Origin: Planctomycetota bacterium
GTDB lineage: Bacteria > Planctomycetota > UBA8108 > UBA1146
Reading direction: 5' to 3'
Length of the DNA: 15,038 bases
Assembly: GCA_002691835.1 (NCBI GenBank)
Contig: NZJA01000120.1
Span: 5,227 to 20,264 of the forward strand
Shown here: positions 13,173 to 15,038 of the stretch, piece after piece
How the letters are laid out: each line of letters begins with the position of its first letter
Numbering within the stretch: the stretch's first letter is position 1
Position numbers and translations under genes: made by a program
Notes under the pieces: model-generated
Seen by the model: the letters and a program-made list of their open reading frames with translations, nothing else
Told to the model about the DNA's origin: nothing
The model's database searches: none

Positions 13173-14857
13173 TGTTCCTCCTCTGTTGATTCAGATTGAG
13201 AAGAATCTACCTGTTCGACAACTTTTATTGCAGTTCCCTTTTGGTCATGTTCCGAATCTGAATCAGCCTCGACCAGATCCGGTAAATCTAATAGCAACCC
13301 CTGATCAGATTCTGCAAATCTTGATATGAGAGCTCTATTTTTCTTCAAGGCGACTAAACAACCCAAGATGGTAAATAGGAATATTTGAGAGACATTAAAA
13401 ATAGTATCCATTCGTATAGAACCATCATTGTAGCCCTCGAAACCCTTTTGAAAACTCCGGGCTGAACTCGACGCAATGGTCTGAATGAGATTAAAGGGTG
13501 TAGAAACCATCGATACATTAGGGGAAAAGGCTGGCCAAAAGACGTCCAAGCGAATCGTTAATACCGTCAAAAGTAAAACAGCAATCAGATTGACCGTAAA
13601 TACCAAAGAAGCACTCAAAATACTGGAGCATCCACACTGTCCTAAAAACCATGCAAAAGCCATGATCGAACCGATCCAAAACAAGCTCGACAAATACAAT
13701 CCTCGCATAAAATCAATGTCTGCCATCTTGCGGACTAAATCAGTATCTTCATTAAATGCATTCGGCTGCCATTCAAAAATTCCGGCAGGAATAAACAAAA
13801 AGATAATCAGAAAACAAAACAGTAAATTTCTGATCCCGCCTGGAGTGAAGAAAATCAGGGCTCTTGAAGAAAAAGGGTGATCCCGGGCGAATTGCTGAAT
13901 GCCCAACGGTACTTTGGGACTTGCACCTGCAATTCTTAAAAGCGGGATCATCGAAGCCATAACAAAAAGGCTATACCCCAAGATTTCAGCCACTTCTAGA
14001 TTACTTGGTCTGACTCTGAAAAAAATATGTAAGCAGGCGACGATATAAAGGTACAAGGAAAATATTCCGATTCGCGTCGGAAGGCTTCGGGTCGAATTTT
14101 CAGGCGAAATCAAATGCGTTGCCCCGATCAGCGCTGCGATGACACTAATCAACACCGCAGAGACTATGATCCCGGTCTCTATGGGGGCTGCTAATAACTG
14201 ACTCACCACCATGCTCATCACCATCTGCTGATTGCCCAGATAGGTTTCCCCTACCAGTGATATCACCATCAACATTGGAAAGAAAAAGAACAAAGGAGTT
14301 GAGAGGATCGATAAAGCGCCTCTACGAGTCATTGAAGAACTCAGGACCCCAATTGCAGAAATCCATACGATCAAACTAATATGAAAACAATATTCGAAGA
14401 GAACGTCGGACAGGTTCACCCCCCCCAACAGGGTGATGCAAACGAGGAGAGGAGCACTTAAAAACAAAAGGTACAAGCCGAGGCAAACCAGAGAAAAAAA
14501 CTTTCCCCGAATCAGTTCTCCCGGCTTGAGTGATGTGGTTTTCAGGAGAGCCCAGGTCTTTTCGGATCTCTCTCGTGTAATGGAACTCCCAGATAGGAAG
14601 GGGAAGATGATGCAGATCAACAGTAATTGCATGAACATATACACATTGACGATCTCAGTAGCACCCCTTGTACTCCAGAGGGCATCGGGAAATCCGTCTC
14701 CAGCTTTCATATAAACAATGTTGGCCGCCAAAACGAACCCGATCACTGCCGTATAAGCCCACTGGGTCACTAACCATGAAGTACGCTTCATCGCCAGAAA
14801 CAGATCCTTTTGCATCATGGCAACACCAAAAAACCTGTAGATCAGCTCCTTGCTCAT
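13169..14857 (-). CDS. ABC-2 type transporter permease
   Basis: 562 aa integral membrane protein with about 12 hydrophobic segments, roughly at 32-52, 72-90, 122-143, 155-175, 185-205, 225-247, 262-281, 290-308, 343-360, 387-405, 412-435 and 488-504. Between segments 2 and 3, SITRERSEKTWALLKTTSLK (92-111) followed by PGELIRGKFF is the typical ABC-2 coupling region (E-R-x-x-x-T...LL-x-x-x...GK). The length is about double a minimal six-segment ABC-2 permease, so one chain may supply both halves of the pore; this is inferred. The acidic, Ser-rich C-terminus (from about 525) is cytoplasmic or disordered. The start overlaps the ATPase gene by 4 bp (ATGA) with AGGAG 7 nt upstream. The substrate is unknown. 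No permease of the FtsX/MacB type is suggested. Confidence 0.88.
   Translation of the reverse strand: MSKELIYRFFGVAMMQKDLFLAMKRTSWLVTQWAYTAVIGFVLAANIVYMKAGDGFPDALWSTRGATEIVNVYMFMQLLLICIIFPFLSGSSITRERSEKTWALLKTTSLKPGELIRGKFFSLVCLGLYLLFLSAPLLVCITLLGGVNLSDVLFEYCFHISLIVWISAIGVLSSSMTRRGALSILSTPLFFFFPMLMVISLVGETYLGNQQMVMSMVVSQLLAAPIETGIIVSAVLISVIAALIGATHLISPENSTRSLPTRIGIFSLYLYIVACLHIFFRVRPSNLEVAEILGYSLFVMASMIPLLRIAGASPKVPLGIQQFARDHPFSSRALIFFTPGGIRNLLFCFLIIFLFIPAGIFEWQPNAFNEDTDLVRKMADIDFMRGLYLSSLFWIGSIMAFAWFLGQCGCSSILSASLVFTVNLIAVLLLTVLTIRLDVFWPAFSPNVSMVSTPFNLIQTIASSSARSFQKGFEGYNDGSIRMDTIFNVSQIFLFTILGCLVALKKNRALISRFAESDQGLLLDLPDLVEADSDSEHDQKGTAIKVVEQVDSSQSESTEEEQ
13177..13182 (-). promoter_or_regulatory. 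Shine-Dalgarno AGGAGG fixing a GTG start
   Basis: AGGAGG on the minus strand, 4 nt before the GTG at 13172 and inside the end of the permease gene. It supports GTG as start of the CxxC protein, whose signal peptide begins right there. Confidence 0.65.
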
Positions 14858-15038
14858 TGCACTTCTCCTGACGTCAGAGTCATGAAGATATTTTCCAAAT
14901 CGTCTTCCTGCTTACTGATTCCAGAGATCACGAATCCATTCGAAGAAAGCAACTCCCAGACTTTCGCGACACCTTCGACATCGCCATTCCACTCAAAGCG
15001 AAACTTCCGGCCTTGCAACATCCGCATCGTGAATCCTG
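14854..15038 (-). CDS. ABC transporter ATP-binding protein, C-terminal 60 residues
   Basis: Partial; the ATPase core lies beyond the right edge. The 60 visible residues end in KQEDDLENIFMTLTSGEVQ, the usual tail of ABC-2 ATPases (LEDxFxxLTG), after a small alpha/beta segment (KFRFEWNGDVEGVAKVWELL). The reading frame is open from the edge to a TGA that overlaps the permease ATG as ATGA. Walker A, signature and Walker B motifs cannot be seen, so the call rests on the tail motif and on gene order with the permease. Confidence 0.8.
   Translation of the reverse strand, partial: GFTMRMLQGRKFRFEWNGDVEGVAKVWELLSSNGFVISGISKQEDDLENIFMTLTSGEVQ

Overview
The window reads as bacterial chromosome, almost fully coding, with no RNA gene, mobile element or CRISPR array that I can support. 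It holds three transcription blocks. Several protein styles lean towards Planctomycetota: HEAT-like repeats joined to a vWA domain through a GWxxWW linker, a secreted protein opening with a small beta domain of the type DVIVLKSGRTIIGKI, and FHA and MutS2 neighbours. This taxonomic guess comes from family resemblance, not from a marker gene.

Block 1 (minus strand, 5299 down to the left edge) encodes, in transcription order, a short MerR-type HTH protein, a YbgC-like acyl-CoA thioesterase, an FHA-domain protein, a secreted HEAT/vWA protein, a protein of unknown role ending in a degenerate GGDEF-like domain, and the N-terminal half of MutS2. The window cuts MutS2 inside its Walker A motif. The first four genes are joined by 4-bp ATGA stop/start overlaps.

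Block 2 (plus strand, 5368-12219) is a seven-gene operon for the propionyl-CoA to succinyl-CoA route: biotin-protein ligase, methylmalonyl-CoA mutase large subunit, its separate B12-binding subunit, methylmalonyl-CoA epimerase, carboxyltransferase (PccB), biotin carboxylase and a biotin carrier protein. Ligase and carrier are in one unit, so the operon supplies the enzyme that biotinylates its own carboxylase. The alpha subunit, a single chain in typical propionyl-CoA carboxylases, is split into two genes near its BT linker domain. The MeaB/ArgK-type mutase chaperone is not in the window.

Block 3 (minus strand, right edge down to 12258) is an ABC-2 type exporter: the C-terminal end of the ATPase, a large permease of about 12 membrane segments, and a secreted protein with ten CxxC motifs in a regular array. 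This block looks richer in A+T than block 2. Blocks 2 and 3 converge at 12220-12257 and blocks 1 and 2 diverge at 5300-5367. No intergenic gap exceeds 70 bp.
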